Source of the DNA: JBEVNX01 sp040507895
GTDB lineage: Bacteria; Desulfobacterota; Binatia; JACPRU01
DNA length: 8,970 nucleotides
Assembly (NCBI GenBank): GCA_040507895.1
Contig: JBEVNX010000015.1
Span: forward strand, 1-8,970
Direction: 5' to 3'
Shown: piece by piece, positions 1 to 5,697 of the stretch
Numbering within the stretch: position 1 is the stretch's first letter
Layout of the letters: each line of letters begins with the position of its first letter
The notes under the pieces: generated by a model
Seen by the model: the letters and a program-made list of their open reading frames with translations, nothing else
Told to the model about the DNA's origin: nothing
The model's database searches: none
Position numbers and translations under genes: made by a program

Positions 1-2
1 TG

Positions 3-674
3 TGTCGGCGCAGCGATTCGGCGGGACTGAATCGGCTGGTCGACGCGATCAAGAGCGACGGGGGCTCCGCAACGGGATTTCTCCTCAACGCCATCGAGGC
101 AGACTCCATCGAAGCGCGAGTTGCCGCCATCGAGGCCGAGATCGGCCCGATCGAGGTCGTCGTCTACAACCTGGGCGCCCAGATTGGCGATCGGGCGTTG
201 AGGGAGACGTCGCTCAAGGTCTTCGAGACGGGCTGGCGTCTGGGGACGTTTGGTCTGTTTCGCCTCGCGTCGGTCGTCTGCCCGCTGATGGAACGGCGAG
301 GCAAAGGAACGATCCTCGTGACTTCCTCGACGGCGGCGATGCGTGGGAACGGCGGCCAACATTCTCATGCGGCCGCCATGGGAGGACGACGGATGCTCTG
401 CCAGTCGCTCAACGCGGAGTTCGCGTCGAAAGGAATCCACGTCGTGCACATCGTGATCGACGGCGCCGTGGATGCGCCCGACACCTTGGGGAAGATGCTG
501 GGACCGGAAAAGTTCCAACAGCTGCGAGAAGCCCGAGGCAAAGAACATGACGGACTCATGCTTCCCACGCAGATCGCGGAGACCTACGTTCACCTCGCAA
601 AACAGCACCGATCCACGTGGACGCACGAGCTCGATCTGCGGGCATTCTCCGATCGTGCGTGGTGGAATCACTGA
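3..674 (+). CDS. Atypical SDR-fold oxidoreductase, N-terminus cut by window edge
   Basis: The frame is open from the left edge to the TGA at 672-674, giving about 223 residues. Roughly 35 residues, including the glycine-rich nucleotide loop, are probably outside the window. Visible SDR landmarks are the end of beta-2 (RRSDSAG), an NAG-like strand (VVVYNLGAQ), the serine strand (GTILVTSSTAAMRG), the active-site helix with LCQSLNAEF, GIHVVHIVIDGAVD, and the C-terminal STWTHELDL. These match the classical-like SDR subgroup in which the catalytic Tyr is normally Phe. Aligning the helix by its LCQS segment puts His (codon 366-368) at the Tyr position and Met (378-380) at the Lys position, so YxxxK reads HAAAM. 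The fold and family are clear; catalysis by the usual mechanism is doubtful. The next gene is a paralogue 24 nt downstream, so the two are probably co-transcribed. The natural substrate is unknown. Confidence 0.85.
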   Translation, partial: CRRSDSAGLNRLVDAIKSDGGSATGFLLNAIEADSIEARVAAIEAEIGPIEVVVYNLGAQIGDRALRETSLKVFETGWRLGTFGLFRLASVVCPLMERRGKGTILVTSSTAAMRGNGGQHSHAAAMGGRRMLCQSLNAEFASKGIHVVHIVIDGAVDAPDTLGKMLGPEKFQQLREARGKEHDGLMLPTQIAETYVHLAKQHRSTWTHELDLRAFSDRAWWNH

Positions 675-698
675 GACAATCGAGGGCGGGAGCGAAAC

Positions 699-1481
699 AT
701 GACTGAATCCGACAAACGCGACACTCAGCCTGCCGTGCAAGGCGTTGCACTCATCGTCGGGGGAGGCCCCGGCATCAGCTCGAGTTGCGCCAGGCTGTTC
801 ACGAGGAGCGACATGCGTGTCGGCATCGCCGCTCGGAATCCGGACAAGCCGGTCCTGCAGAATCTGGAGAAGGCGCACGGCGTGCGTCGATACGCGTGCG
901 ATGCAAGCGAACCAGCTGCCGTGGAGTTACTGTTCCAGAACGCCGTCCGAGACCTCGGGCCTCCTACGCTCGTCGTGCACAACATCGATGGCAGGATGCC
1001 GGAGATCTTTCGCAAGGCGATTACCGAGGCCGACCCGAGTCTGGCGCTCGACACGCTCCGGAACTCGGCGTTCAGCGCGTTTTTGGTAGCTCAGCAGGCA
1101 GCTCGGCTGATGCGTGAGAACAAACCCGACGCCAACGGCACGAAAGGCACGATCATCTTCACGAACGCGAGCGCAGCGCTCAAAGGCTTCCCGTTGAGCG
1201 GTGCCTTTGCGATGGCATGCCATGCCAAGTCGGGACTAGCGCAAAGCATGGCAAGGGAACTGATGCCGCAGGGCATCCACATCGCCAATGTGCCGATCGA
1301 CGCCGCGATTGGCTGGAAACAGCAAGACGGTACCCGTGCGCACCGACTGGCCGGGACGACCGTCGACGACAACATGGCCGACCCGGACTACATCGCGGAA
1401 GCCTACCTGCAGCTGCATCGGCAGCATCGGTCGACTTGGGCGTTCGAAGTCGTGCTACGGCCGTGGGTCGAGAAATGGTGA
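699..1481 (+). CDS. Atypical SDR-fold oxidoreductase lacking Tyr and Lys
   Basis: This 260-residue protein has the usual SDR length. A GGGAG at 688-692 lies 6 nt before the ATG and supports the start. The nucleotide loop is VGGGPGISSSCARLF (residues 20-34), a GxGPG variant of TGxxxGIG in which the last Gly is Ser. Next come the beta-2 end AARN (44-47), HNIDG in place of NNAG, TIIFTNASAALKG with a possible catalytic Ser158, and LAQSMAREL. The C-terminal STWAFEVVLRPWVEKW matches the upstream paralogue and the subgroup's usual ending. The YxxxK motif reads F170-AMA-C174, so both catalytic residues are replaced. The nearest basic residue is Lys177, one helical turn later. The protein is probably cytoplasmic and may bind NAD(P) without normal turnover, or may form a hetero-oligomer with its neighbour. 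Loss of activity is inferred, not shown. Confidence 0.88.
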   Translation: MTESDKRDTQPAVQGVALIVGGGPGISSSCARLFTRSDMRVGIAARNPDKPVLQNLEKAHGVRRYACDASEPAAVELLFQNAVRDLGPPTLVVHNIDGRMPEIFRKAITEADPSLALDTLRNSAFSAFLVAQQAARLMRENKPDANGTKGTIIFTNASAALKGFPLSGAFAMACHAKSGLAQSMARELMPQGIHIANVPIDAAIGWKQQDGTRAHRLAGTTVDDNMADPDYIAEAYLQLHRQHRSTWAFEVVLRPWVEKW

Positions 1482-1551
1482 GCCGAGGCTCGCCACGGAG
1501 TAGACCTTGCGACGTAACTACTTGCTCGATGCCCCTTGACCCAATCGCCCA

Positions 1552-2046
1552 TCAGACGTCGATCTTGTCCGAGGCATTCTTGTGCCCCGCCCATTTGGGC
1601 AGGCCATCATCGACGTCGATGACGCGCTGTCCATAGAAGATGTGGCAGGTTGGCCGGAACGCTTCGGGGATCTCGCCCGTCGCGCCGAATTCGAACAGTG
1701 TCGGGAACGCGAGCCACATGCGGCGACCTTCATCGGCGACCGGCGTGCCGCAAAGCGCGCAGCTCACCTTGCAAGGAGGCAGGCGTCCGGGCCGGTCGAG
1801 CACACCGGCATAAAAACGGAGATGCTCGATCCCGCGGGTCACTCTGACATGGCGCTTGTGGAAGATCGCGTCCCATTGCATGGGCGCACCGTGCAATGCC
1901 TGGCAGGTCCGGCAGTGGCAGATCTTGGCATCCACCGGATCGGCGCCGACCTCGTAGCGCACCGCGCCGCAATGGCAGCGCGCGCGGTAGCGCGCGACGA
2001 ACGTATCATCGTCAAGCGCCGCGTAGTCGGGGCCGAGGTCGTTCAT
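1552..2046 (-). CDS. GFA/CENP-V family zinc-binding protein
   Basis: This 164-residue protein belongs to the glutathione-dependent formaldehyde-activating (GFA) fold family. Zinc ligands are visible as C24-H-C26-G, C43-H-C45-R-T-C48 and C96-A-L-C99-G, the usual CxC / CxCxxC / CxxC arrangement of two zinc sites. Landmarks include CHCGAVRYEV, CHCRTCQALHGAP and the C-terminal HIFYGQRVIDVDDGLPKW. The founding member, Gfa of Paracoccus, was reported to speed S-hydroxymethylglutathione formation, but most members have no proven reaction, so a substrate should not be assigned. The ATG at 2046 is the only reasonable start, although no clear Shine-Dalgarno sequence precedes it. The gene is convergent with the SDR pair (70 nt between stops) and divergent from the MaoC gene. 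No formaldehyde dehydrogenase is adjacent. Another GFA-fold activity on an electrophile remains possible. Confidence 0.88.
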   Translation of the reverse strand: MNDLGPDYAALDDDTFVARYRARCHCGAVRYEVGADPVDAKICHCRTCQALHGAPMQWDAIFHKRHVRVTRGIEHLRFYAGVLDRPGRLPPCKVSCALCGTPVADEGRRMWLAFPTLFEFGATGEIPEAFRPTCHIFYGQRVIDVDDGLPKWAGHKNASDKIDV

Positions 2047-2183
2047 CGGAACCGCCAGGCTGTGTGCGCGTAGCGCCGTCTCTGGGGCATTGGGAAACTT
2101 AGCACAAGCGTAGCAGGCGCAAAGCCAGGTCCAGGGTCAGGGTCAATCTCCTCGCCCACCTCGCGCAAATCGATAACGCCCTC

Positions 2184-2226
2184 TTGATTCGTTTGATAGT
2201 GATCGTCATGATTGCCGCCGATCGGT
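2184..2226 (+). repeat. 43-nt repeat copy 1: putative promoter/operator for MaoC gene
   Basis: This 43-nt stretch matches 4086-4128 at 38 of 43 positions in the same orientation, and the similarity stops outside it. It contains TTGATT (2184-2189), a 17-nt spacer and CATGAT (2207-2212), a passable sigma-70 -35/-10 pair. An imperfect 17-bp dyad at 2196-2212 has the form AT-N2-TGA-N3-TCA-N2-AT and overlaps the putative -10. The last base of the element lies 67 nt before the MaoC start codon. Identity beyond the promoter hexamers suggests a shared operator, most simply for the TetR regulator encoded nearby. That assignment is inferred. Confidence 0.6.
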
Positions 2227-2280
2227 AACGCCCAGCTTACGACCGGCGTGCTGGTGTGGGGCGGGCCAATCGCAAATCAC

Positions 2281-2285
2281 GGAGG
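2281..2285 (+). promoter_or_regulatory. Ribosome binding site deciding the MaoC start
   Basis: GGAGG ends 8 nt before the ATG at 2294. An in-frame TTG at 2288 would leave only 2 nt of spacing, so the ATG at 2294 is preferred. Confidence 0.8.
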
Positions 2286-2293
2286 ATTTGTTC

Positions 2294-2752
2294 ATGTCCG
2301 AGATCACCCTCGACGACTACAAGGCAATGGTTGGTCAAGAGGTCGGCGTATCTCGCTGGTTCGAGGTGCCGCAGGGACGCATCAACACCTTTGCGGACGT
2401 CACCGAGGACCACCAATTCATCCACGTAGATCCGGAGCGAGCCAAAGCCACTCCGTTCGGCGGCACGGTCGCGCACGGTTTCCTCACCATGTCTCTGCTC
2501 GCGCCGATGGCCTTCGACGCCCAGCCGAGACTCACCGGAACGGCGATGTCCGTGAACTACGGCTTTGACCGCGTGCGCCTGATGGCGCCCGTTCGCGCAG
2601 GGAGCCGGATCCGCGGCCGCTTCGTGCTCAAGGAGCTGGTGGACCGCGGACCAAAGGAGATCATGGCCAAGACGCAGGTAACCGTAGAGATCGAGGGCGG
2701 CGACAAGCCGGCCCTGGTGGCGGATTGGCTCGGCCTGACCCGCTTCGCCTGA
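2294..2752 (+). CDS. MaoC-like (R)-specific enoyl-CoA hydratase
   Basis: This 152-residue single hot-dog domain protein has the usual length of monofunctional MaoC/PhaJ-type hydratases. The hydratase-2 signature is clear: FADVTEDHQFIHVDPERA with Asp39 and His44 in the D-x4-H spacing of the catalytic pair, followed by TPFGGTVAHGFLTMSLL (53-69). C-terminal strands include NYGFDRVRLMAPVRAGSRIRG. The family adds water to trans-2-enoyl-CoA to give (R)-3-hydroxyacyl-CoA, or does the reverse; some relatives act on other acyl-CoA thioesters. The protein is probably cytoplasmic. The gene stands alone on its strand, facing the thioesterase gene at its 3' end. Copy 1 of the 43-nt repeat lies upstream, which suggests co-regulation with the 4206-8866 operon. 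The exact CoA substrate is unknown. Confidence 0.9.
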   Translation: MSEITLDDYKAMVGQEVGVSRWFEVPQGRINTFADVTEDHQFIHVDPERAKATPFGGTVAHGFLTMSLLAPMAFDAQPRLTGTAMSVNYGFDRVRLMAPVRAGSRIRGRFVLKELVDRGPKEIMAKTQVTVEIEGGDKPALVADWLGLTRFA

Positions 2753-2865
2753 CCGCTGTCCGCGATCCCGCGCTGCGGAGCGGCCCAAATGAACTCTTGG
2801 CGGCTCCCGGCTCCTGTCGTCCGACCATGGGTGTGGCTTCGCTTTGGCGCAACCAATCGTCGGCC

Positions 2866-2899
2866 GTGCGCGCCAGAGGCGACGGACCCAGCCGCGCAC
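2866..2899. terminator. Weak hairpin between convergent genes
   Basis: A perfect 7-bp GC-rich stem (GTGCGCG 2866-2872 with CGCGCAC 2893-2899) encloses a 20-nt loop in the 189-nt gap between the convergent MaoC and thioesterase genes. There is no T-run on either side, so it is not a typical intrinsic terminator. A smaller CCGC-GCT-GCGG stem sits at 2768-2778. Nothing else in 2753-2941 looks functional. Confidence 0.2.
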
Positions 2900-2941
2900 T
2901 TCCGGTTTCGGACAGGGGGAGCGCCGGCCACGCAATCGTTG

Positions 2942-3340
2942 CTAGCCGGAAACCACTTTGAAGACGCCGCTGGCCCGGGCGCAGACGGAATCATCTGTCA
3001 GAACCAGCGCGGTCGCGAAACAGAGCGACTTGCCGATCTTGATCACCTCAGGGCGAATCTCGAGCCATTGCCCTACCTTCGCGAACCCGACGAAATCCAC
3101 GGACAGACTGACGGTGACGAGGCTGGCCGTATTTGCAGCCTGCTCACCGCAACTCAGTCCCATCGCATTGTCGGCGAGCGCGGAAATCAACCCGCCATGG
3201 ACGAAGCCACGACTGTTCGCATGCGCGGTGCCGGCCCTGATCGCCAGGCTCACGCCGCGGGTGGACCGCCGCGCGTAGATCGGCTCCCACGGATCCGTGA
3301 GGCCGCTGCGGCGTGTATGGCGCTCGAAACCCTCCGGCAC
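2942..3340 (-). CDS. PaaI-type hot-dog fold acyl-CoA thioesterase
   Basis: From the GTG at 3340 the product is 132 residues, a usual size for a PaaI/YdiI-like thioesterase. The signature N42-SRGFV-H48-G-G-LISALA-D57-N reproduces the family's Asn, His-Gly-Gly and Asp active-site spacing. It is followed by the central strand TVSLSVDFVGFAKVGQWLEI and the C-terminal ARASGVFKVV. The family hydrolyses acyl- or aryl-CoA thioesters, often to rescue CoA from stalled catabolic intermediates. The start is uncertain. GTG has no ribosome site, whereas a perfect AAGGAGG (3380-3374) lies 6 nt before an in-frame ATC at 3367. Starting there would add nine residues (ISNPAPQRL); the frame is closed further upstream by a TGA overlapping 3381. 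The gene follows tetR on the same strand and is probably co-transcribed with it. Confidence 0.88.
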   Translation of the reverse strand: MPEGFERHTRRSGLTDPWEPIYARRSTRGVSLAIRAGTAHANSRGFVHGGLISALADNAMGLSCGEQAANTASLVTVSLSVDFVGFAKVGQWLEIRPEVIKIGKSLCFATALVLTDDSVCARASGVFKVVSG

Positions 3341-3359
3341 GAGCCGTTGGGGCGCCGGA

Positions 3360-3467
3360 TTACTGATGGTACGCCTCCTTCATTCGCGCGACCGTCCCTT
3401 TGGCTTGGGCCTTCTCGGCATCGACGAGCGCTTCCTTCCCTTGAAGCTTCTTAAAACCAGTGTCCTC
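3360..3467 (-). other. Cryptic 35-codon frame between tetR and thioesterase
   Basis: The frame runs from just after a TAG at 3470-3468 to a TAA at 3362-3360. Its last 31 codons read as a charged, Ala/Lys/Glu-rich, probably helical peptide that ends in VARMKEAYHQ. A strong TAGGAGG (3470-3464) lies 12 nt after the tetR stop, where the ribosome site of a third operon gene would be expected. However, the in-frame codons at start distance are GGT (3458) and TTT (3455). The only ATG in frame is at 3383, seven codons before the stop. It could be a small gene with an unusual start, a gene that has lost its start, or chance. It overlaps the proposed thioesterase ATC start. I do not recognise the peptide. 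Confidence 0.3.
3374..3380 (-). promoter_or_regulatory. Perfect Shine-Dalgarno before a non-standard ATC
   Basis: On the minus strand AAGGAGG is followed by 6 nt and then ATC at 3367-3365, in frame with the thioesterase. No ATG, GTG or TTG exists at a suitable distance in that frame; the next standard start is the GTG at 3340, which has no ribosome site. This site decides between a near-cognate ATC start and a start codon lost by mutation. Confidence 0.5.
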
Positions 3468-3479
3468 CTATCGCGCGTC

Positions 3480-4061
3480 TCAGCCCGAGGCGCCGTCCTT
3501 CAGCCCGTTGGCCGCGGCCTGGAGGATCCGTCGCGAGAGAGCTTCGTCCCGAACTGCGCGCGCGAGGATGAGCGCGCCGACCATCGTCGAGAAGAGCCGA
3601 ATCGCCGCGTCGTAGCGGCGCGACGCCGTTCTCGCTGGAATAAGCCCGGCCAGGATCTCGAGACTCTCTCCGAGCCTCTTGCTGAACACATCCCGAATTT
3701 TCCCCGGCTGGCGCGCCACGTCGGAGCCGAGTGCCGCAACCGCACACCCTGCACCGGGCGAATCCCGATGGCGCGGTGACAAGTAGCGGTCGATGACCCT
3801 CTCTAGGGCGTCACTCTTGTCTTCACCGCTCGCGTCGCGCGCCCAGAGGTCGCGCGACTCGTCGAGCACGAGGCGCAAGGCCTCTGCGACGACCGCCTCC
3901 TTCGAGTCGAACTGGCTGTAGAAGGCACCGTGCGTGAGGCCGGCCGCCTCGGTGATGGCGTCCACGCCTGCCCCGTCGATCCCCTGTTCACGGAAGAGCC
4001 GCGCCGCCGCGGTGAGGATCCGTCGTCGATTCTCGGCCGCCTCCTGCTTGGTCACACGCAT
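3480..4061 (-). CDS. TetR/AcrR-family transcriptional regulator
   Basis: This 193-residue protein has the usual TetR length. The N-terminal DNA-binding domain (about residues 10-57) shows ENRRRILTAAARLFREQG, the helix-turn-helix GVDAITEAAGLTHGAFYSQF and SKEAVVAEAL. The C-terminal ligand domain has YLSPRHRDSPGAGCAVAALG (93-112), a segment seen in TetR proteins related to NemR. Its Cys106 is the only cysteine in the protein; in NemR a cysteine senses electrophiles, so thiol sensing is possible here but only inferred. GAGGAGGA (4078-4071) sits about 9 nt before the ATG. The gene is divergent from the isomerase operon, with 144 nt between the start codons. Copy 2 of the 43-nt repeat begins 25 nt from the tetR ATG, which fits autoregulation together with control of the divergent operon. 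It is probably a repressor. Confidence 0.9.
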   Translation of the reverse strand: MRVTKQEAAENRRRILTAAARLFREQGIDGAGVDAITEAAGLTHGAFYSQFDSKEAVVAEALRLVLDESRDLWARDASGEDKSDALERVIDRYLSPRHRDSPGAGCAVAALGSDVARQPGKIRDVFSKRLGESLEILAGLIPARTASRRYDAAIRLFSTMVGALILARAVRDEALSRRILQAAANGLKDGASG

Positions 4062-4085
4062 CGAATAATTTCCTCCTCAGGCCTA

Positions 4086-4128
4086 TTGACTCCTTTGATA
4101 GTGGTCGTCATGATTGCCGGCGATTGGT
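4086..4128 (+). repeat. 43-nt repeat copy 2: putative operator between tetR and operon
   Basis: This copy differs from copy 1 at 5 of 43 positions. It has a better -35 (TTGACT, 4086-4091), a 17-nt spacer and CATGAT (4109-4114). The dyad at 4098-4114 keeps the outer AT and TG/CA pairs but has TGG in place of TGA on its left arm. The isomerase ATG lies 77 nt downstream, close to the 67 nt seen at copy 1. It lies between the divergent tetR and isomerase genes, the usual position of a TetR operator. Confidence 0.65.
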
Positions 4129-4205
4129 GGTGCTCGTCATCAAAAGCCAAGTTAGCCGCTAGCCGGGAAGATAGCAATCTCCCCCGCGAGCAATCGGGAG
4201 GGTCC

Positions 4206-4799
4206 ATGCCGCAAGACGTCGATTTCTTCTTCGACTTCGTCAGCCCGTACACCTACCTCGCGCAAACGCAGTTGGCCAGTTTGGCAGAGCGAACGGGCGC
4301 TCGCTTCCGGCTTTGGCCGATGCACCTGCTGAATCTCATGAAGCAGATCGGGAACGCCCCGACGACGGTCCTCTGCGCCAACAAGCTGAAATACGCGACC
4401 CGGGACATTGGTCGCTGGGTGTCGCGCTACGGCGTGCCATTTCAACTCAACCAACACGTATTCAAGGGGGACACGGCTCTTGCCCTGCGGGGGGCACTCG
4501 TTGCTCAGAAACAGGGCGTGGAGGACGCGTACAACCCGGCCCTCTTCAACGCCTTCTGGAGCGAGGGTCTCGACGTGAACGACCGAGCGGTCTTGGCGGG
4601 GCGATTGGACGCGGCGGGCCTGGATGGGAAGGCGATTCTCAAGACCGCCGACGAGCCGTCGTATCGTGAGCAGCTCGAGAAGAACACGGCGCTCGCCGCC
4701 GAGCGCGGCGTCTTCGGCTCTCCGACGTTCATCATCGGTGACGAACTCTTCTTCGGCAACGACCGGCTCGCATTCCTCGAAGAGCACCTGCGCCGCTAG
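4206..4799 (+). CDS. 2-hydroxychromene-2-carboxylate isomerase-like (DsbA/kappa-GST fold)
   Basis: The product is 197 residues from the ATG at 4206, which follows GGGAGGG at 4196-4202. Longer in-frame starts run through the divergent tetR gene and are rejected. The N-terminus VDFFFDFVSPYTYLAQTQL has Ser13 in the FDFxSPY motif, the glutathione-activating Ser of the HCCA isomerase/kappa-GST family. An all-helical insert follows, with NKLKYATRDIGRW and FNAFWSEGLDVND. The thioredoxin-fold end GVFGSPTFIIGDELFFGNDR carries the cis-Pro Pro173. The founding member, NahD of naphthalene degradation, isomerises 2-hydroxychromene-2-carboxylate to trans-o-hydroxybenzylidenepyruvate with glutathione. No naphthalene genes are visible here, so the substrate may be another enone or ring-cleavage product. 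It is the first gene of the likely four-gene operon downstream of repeat copy 2, and is probably cytoplasmic. Confidence 0.9.
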   Translation: MPQDVDFFFDFVSPYTYLAQTQLASLAERTGARFRLWPMHLLNLMKQIGNAPTTVLCANKLKYATRDIGRWVSRYGVPFQLNQHVFKGDTALALRGALVAQKQGVEDAYNPALFNAFWSEGLDVNDRAVLAGRLDAAGLDGKAILKTADEPSYREQLEKNTALAAERGVFGSPTFIIGDELFFGNDRLAFLEEHLRR

Positions 4800-4857
4800 G
4801 TCCATCCGTGGTCGTTCAACGTCGAGGTCCGGCCCTTCGCGCCGTGGTGAGAACGTC

Positions 4858-5664
4858 ATGACCGAGCTTCGGATCTTCTCGTATCTGCCGAACCCGCGGA
4901 TCTGGAAGGCGACGATCGCCGCTCGCCTCTGCGGCGTCGAGATCGAAGTGCGCGGAGCGCCGCCGGCGGAACTCCAATCCTGGCTCTGGGATTTCGACGC
5001 GCGGCCGCTCTCGCCCGCCGACGAGTCCACGCCGCCCGCGGGCGAGCAGATCGGCCGGACCGGCTTCAAGGGAGTGAAGCTGCGGAAGACGGCCGCCTTC
5101 CTCGAAGCCCATCCGTTCGGCACCGTTCCGGCCGCGTTCAGCCCGGACGGCTCCGTTGGCATCTTCGAGTCGAACAGCATCATGCGCGCGGTCGCCCGGC
5201 TCGGCGAGGGGCGCTTCCCACTCTACGGCAACAGCGCTTACGAGGCGTCGCGTGTGGACAGCTTCCTGGATGCGAGTCTGGTGTTCGCTCGCGACGGGCA
5301 AACGTACTTGCTGTCGCTGCTCGATGGCTCGGTATCCGCCGAGATTCACTCCCGAGCCAAGGAGGCGCTCGCGACCTATCTCGGCGGCATCAGTCGAGCC
5401 CTGCTCCCGGAGCGACGCTTCCTGGTCGGCGAGGGGGTGACCCTAGCTGACATCTGCTTCGTCGCTGAGCTGGCGCTCTTCTCGAACGAGCGGGCGCGTA
5501 GGGAACCGCTCGAACGAGCCGGCCTCTCGCCGGTTCTCGACGGCGTGAGGAACGACGCCGCATACGCGCAGGCCTTCGCGCATTTCGATCGTCTACGGCG
5601 GCATCCCGCATTCGCTCCCGACGTCGAGCCCTACCTGGAGAAGATCGACCGAGCAGCGCCGTGA
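4858..5664 (+). CDS. Glutathione S-transferase family protein
   Basis: This 268-residue protein is longer than a typical GST of 200-220. The N-terminal thioredoxin-like domain begins LRIFSYLPNPRIWKATIAARL, with Ser8 and Asn12 as possible active-site residues. GTVPAAF contains the cis-Pro (V90-P91), and IFESNSIMRAVARL contains the Glu104-Ser105 pair that binds the gamma-glutamyl group. The C-terminal helical domain has FLVGEGVTLADICFVAEL. The extra length is mainly a polar, Pro-rich segment of about 45 residues (34-78, with LWDFDARPLS) between beta-2 and the cis-Pro loop. The start is the ATG at 4858, 58 nt after the isomerase stop, with only a weak GTGAGAA ribosome site. Longer starts overlap the isomerase. 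It probably conjugates or removes glutathione from an intermediate in the same pathway; the reaction is inferred from family and context. Confidence 0.88.
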   Translation: MTELRIFSYLPNPRIWKATIAARLCGVEIEVRGAPPAELQSWLWDFDARPLSPADESTPPAGEQIGRTGFKGVKLRKTAAFLEAHPFGTVPAAFSPDGSVGIFESNSIMRAVARLGEGRFPLYGNSAYEASRVDSFLDASLVFARDGQTYLLSLLDGSVSAEIHSRAKEALATYLGGISRALLPERRFLVGEGVTLADICFVAELALFSNERARREPLERAGLSPVLDGVRNDAAYAQAFAHFDRLRRHPAFAPDVEPYLEKIDRAAP

Positions 5665-5697
5665 GCGCCCACTGAGCACGAACGGAGGACACGAGCC

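Larger units (their letters stand above)
2047..2293. other. Divergent intergenic region between GFA and MaoC genes
   Basis: I see no convincing coding sequence in these 247 nt. The region must hold the promoters of both flanking genes. It contains a short tandem motif (AGGGTC twice, 2133-2144, preceded by AGGTCC), copy 1 of the 43-nt repeat at 2184-2226, and the GGAGG ribosome site at 2281-2285. The segment next to the GFA start has no recognisable ribosome site or promoter. Confidence 0.7.

Noticed and set aside
2..550. Plus-strand Arg-rich frame at the left edge
   Set aside because: It is out of frame with the SDR gene, which shows clear family motifs through the same bases.
1482..1551. 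Bidirectional terminator between the second SDR and GFA genes
   Set aside because: I found no convincing stem with a T-run in these 70 nt.
2753..2941. Possible gene or strong terminator between the MaoC and thioesterase genes
   Set aside because: No frame with coding character, and only weak hairpins without T-runs.
3930..4205. N-terminal extension of the isomerase from an upstream ATG at 3930
   Set aside because: It would overlap the divergent tetR gene and the repeat, whereas the ATG at 4206 has a ribosome site and gives the family's usual N-terminus.
4206..4799. Naming the isomerase gene nahD
   Set aside because: Family motifs fit, but no other naphthalene-pathway gene is present, so a pathway-specific symbol is not supported.
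4152..5183. Minus-strand frame antisense to the isomerase and GST genes
   Set aside because: It covers two clear plus-strand genes, has no recognisable motif and has a low-complexity composition typical of shadow frames.
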